Shown: positions 62,374-64,000 of the stretch, one piece after another
Layout of the letters: every line of letters starts with the position of its first letter
How positions within the stretch are numbered: the stretch's first letter is position 1
DNA from: JACJXF01 sp964404825
GTDB taxonomy: Bacteria > Bacteroidota > Bacteroidia > Bacteroidales > GCA-2748055
Length of the DNA: 64,000 bases
Reading direction: 5' to 3'
Assembly: GCA_964404825.1 (NCBI GenBank)
Contig: CAYOLQ010000007.1
Span: 1-64,000, forward strand
Notes under the pieces: model-generated
What the model was told of the DNA's origin: nothing
Seen by the model: the letters and a program-made list of their open reading frames with translations, nothing else
Database searches by the model: none
Translations under genes and position numbers: made by a program

Positions 62374-63357
62374 ATGGGAAAAATTAAGAAAATTGGTGTT
62401 TTAACTTCAGGAGGTGATTCTCCGGGCATGAATGCTGCAATTCGCGCAGTTGTTCGTACTGCTATTTATAACAGACTTGAGGTTGTAGGTATCAGACACG
62501 GCTACAATGGCATGATTAACGGCCATTTTAAAGAAATGAAAACATTTAGTGTAAGTGATATTATTGCTAGGGGAGGAACCATTCTGAAAACCGCCCGGAG
62601 CGAAGAGTTTCGTACTGCAGCAGGCCGCAAAATTGCTTACAATAATCTTAAAAAAGAAGGAATTGATGCTGTAGTAGTTATCGGGGGAGACGGTTCACTT
62701 ACAGGAGCCAGAACCTTTTGCGATGAGTACTATGATATTCCATTTGTAGGGATCCCGGGAAGTATTGATAATGACATTTTCGGAACCGATTATGCAATTG
62801 GTTACGATACTGCTTTAAATACCGTAATTGATGCTGTTGATAAGATCAGGGATACAGCCAGCAGTCATAACCGCTTGTTTTTTATTGAGGTGATGGGTCG
62901 AGATGCCGGTTTTATTGCTATTCACAGCGGTATTGCCTGTGGGGCTGAAGCTGTTTTTATCCCTGAAGTGAAAAACCAGGTGGCAGGTCTTAAAGATTAC
63001 CTTGAAAAAGGTTTCAAGAGAAAAAAATCAAGTAATATTATCATTGTTGCAGAAGGCGATGACGAAGGCGGAGCGATGGAAATTGCTGAAAAAGTTAAGG
63101 ACGACTTTAAGGAATACGATGTAAGGGTTTCTATTCTTGGACACATTCAACGAGGTGGATCTCCTACCGCATACGACAGGGTATCAGCCAGTAAATTTGG
63201 ATTTTATGCCGTACAGGCTTTACTCGACGACCAGAAAAGTGTTATGATAGGATTTAAAAACGGGGAAATTGTTCATGTTCCCTTCAGTAAAATTATCAAA
63301 CAGTCAAAATCCGTGGAGGAATCTTTGATTAGAATGGCGGAGATACTTTCGGTTTAA
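62374..63357 (+). CDS. pfkA: ATP-dependent 6-phosphofructokinase
   Basis: The 327-residue glycolytic enzyme phosphorylates fructose-6-phosphate. Motifs are GGDSPGMNAAIRAVVR, GGDGSLTGA (Gly after GGD marks an ATP- rather than PPi-dependent type), GIPGSIDNDI with the catalytic Asp, GYDTALNTVIDAVDKIRDT, EVMGRDAGFIA and LGHIQRGGSPTA. The length fits the short bacterial PfkA tetramer subunit. It has its own promoter and lies just before a large inverted repeat. Confidence 0.96.
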   Translation: MGKIKKIGVLTSGGDSPGMNAAIRAVVRTAIYNRLEVVGIRHGYNGMINGHFKEMKTFSVSDIIARGGTILKTARSEEFRTAAGRKIAYNNLKKEGIDAVVVIGGDGSLTGARTFCDEYYDIPFVGIPGSIDNDIFGTDYAIGYDTALNTVIDAVDKIRDTASSHNRLFFIEVMGRDAGFIAIHSGIACGAEAVFIPEVKNQVAGLKDYLEKGFKRKKSSNIIIVAEGDDEGGAMEIAEKVKDDFKEYDVRVSILGHIQRGGSPTAYDRVSASKFGFYAVQALLDDQKSVMIGFKNGEIVHVPFSKIIKQSKSVEESLIRMAEILSV

Positions 63358-63376
63358 GGACTTCCTGGTAGAAAGG

Positions 63377-63486
63377 TTAAGCGCAAATCCCGCTTTGCGG
63401 GACCGCAGAGACGCGGTTTATAAACGCAATAGAAACCGCGTATTCTCTGCGCCCTTGCGGTCCCGCAAAGCGGGATCTGCGCTTAA
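63377..63486. repeat. Long GC-rich inverted repeat between pfkA and priA
   Basis: A 110-base imperfect palindrome. The outer arms (63377-63406 and 63457-63486) are identical over about 30 bases except for one mismatch, starting TTAAGCGC and ending GCGCTTAA. Each arm contains its own small hairpin, TCCCGC-TTT-GCGGGA (63388-63402) and TCCCGC-AAA-GCGGGA (63461-63475). Inside, ACGCGGTTT pairs with AAACCGCGT around ATAAACGCAATAG. The right arm has 8-10 extra bases. It is GC-rich against an AT-rich background and has no T tract, so it is a repeat or cruciform-type element rather than a plain terminator. Confidence 0.8.
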
Positions 63487-63518
63487 TATGAGTTTATCTT
63501 TATGTGAATAAAACTTCC

Positions 63519-64000
63519 ATGAGTAACCCGGTCCAATTTGCCGAAATAATCCTTCCATTCCCGATAAACCAGGTTTTCAGCTACCAGGTACCCGAAGCTT
63601 TACAGGGCTCCGTTCAGGCAGGAAAACGGGTAATTGTCCAGTTTGGCCCCAGGAAGCTTTATACAGGGCTTGTGAGGCGGACACACAGCACATCCCCCGA
63701 AATAAAAGAACTGAAAACCGTACTTGAAGTTTTAGATAATACAGCATTAGTGGATGAGATCCAGATGAAATTCTGGGAATGGATGGCGGATTACTACATG
63801 TGCGCAGTGGGTGAAGTTTTTAAGGCTGCGCTTCCGGCAGGACTGAAGCTTGAAAGTGAGTCAAAGATTATTCCTGACGATGATTTTGATCCATCTGAGA
63901 TAAAAAAGGAACATCTGGAGACCTTGTTTTATACCATACAGAATAATCCCGGATTATCCATACAGGAACTTTCGAAGCTTACCGGTAAACCAAACCTTCT
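63519..64000 (+). CDS. priA: Primosomal protein N' (PriA helicase), 5' part only
   Basis: The frame from the ATG at 63519 runs off the right edge after about 160 codons. The N-terminus, FAEIILPFPINQVFSYQVP, followed by VQAGKRVIVQFGPRKLYTGLV and WMADYYMCAVGEVFKAALPAGLK, is the 3'-DNA-binding domain of PriA. The helicase motifs lie outside the window. PriA restarts stalled replication forks. The family assignment is good despite the missing core. Confidence 0.88.
   Translation, partial: MSNPVQFAEIILPFPINQVFSYQVPEALQGSVQAGKRVIVQFGPRKLYTGLVRRTHSTSPEIKELKTVLEVLDNTALVDEIQMKFWEWMADYYMCAVGEVFKAALPAGLKLESESKIIPDDDFDPSEIKKEHLETLFYTIQNNPGLSIQELSKLTGKPNL

Overview
This 64 kb window is a stretch of bacterial chromosome, moderately AT-rich and almost fully coding. 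The organism is a member of the Bacteroidota, probably Bacteroidales/Marinilabiliales-like. This rests on a giant surface protein with SprB repeats and a type IX secretion (T9SS) C-terminal sorting domain, a PorQ homologue, many start-proximal TAnnTTTG promoter elements (some with an upstream TTG/TTTG), DUF4369/TlpA lipoproteins, a membrane pyrophosphatase, and a eukaryote-style glycogen pathway. The species cannot be named from sequence alone. I saw no prophage, insertion sequence, CRISPR array or rRNA; one tRNA is present.

Layout. 1-7232: the 3' part of a very large secreted beta-helix/SprB adhesin. 7397-10651 (-): a beta-propeller sensor with a SpoIIE phosphatase output. 11212-13509: hppA. 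13715-18606 (-): a MuiA/DUF4139 protein, then an operon of two TlpA-like lipoproteins (one lacking its redox cysteines) and lpxH. 18978-29992: a glycogen/alpha-glucan cassette of debranching enzyme, GT4, GH57, a glycogen synthase-phosphorylase fusion and, convergent to them, a eukaryote-type branching enzyme. 30658-39036: housekeeping genes ribF, ahcY, greA, a HIT protein, ruvC, serS, rpmA and rplU, plus small unknowns including a Rieske-like protein with an altered ligand. 39269-47195: an apparent five-gene operon (bifunctional nuclease, nucleoside transporter, hybrid histidine kinase, GT2, oligopeptide permease-like). 47221-51171 (-): recQ and an ABC-2 exporter. 51521-56732: tatC, lptB, tRNA-Leu, tig, clpP, clpX. 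56825-59337: an EamA transporter, a YkgJ-type protein and a glycosyltransferase. 59427-63357: porQ, cmk, ispH, pfkA. 63377-63486: a long GC-rich inverted repeat. 63519-64000: the 5' end of priA, cut by the window edge.

How the genes work together. The glycogen genes form a nearly self-contained storage-polymer module: chain elongation (GT3 domain), branching (GlgB), phosphorolysis (GT35 domain), debranching (GDE) and GH57 processing, with no glgC in the window, which fits a UDP-glucose route. porQ belongs to the secretion system that would export the adhesin at the left edge. The remaining genes serve translation, proteolysis, envelope biogenesis and recombination.

I found no obviously new multi-gene defence or mobile system. 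The items most worth following are the GT3-GT35 fusion, the SxxS variant of the tandem TlpA pair, the Rieske-like protein with Cys in place of the second ligand His, the long basic tail on ribosomal protein L21, and the inverted repeat beside priA.
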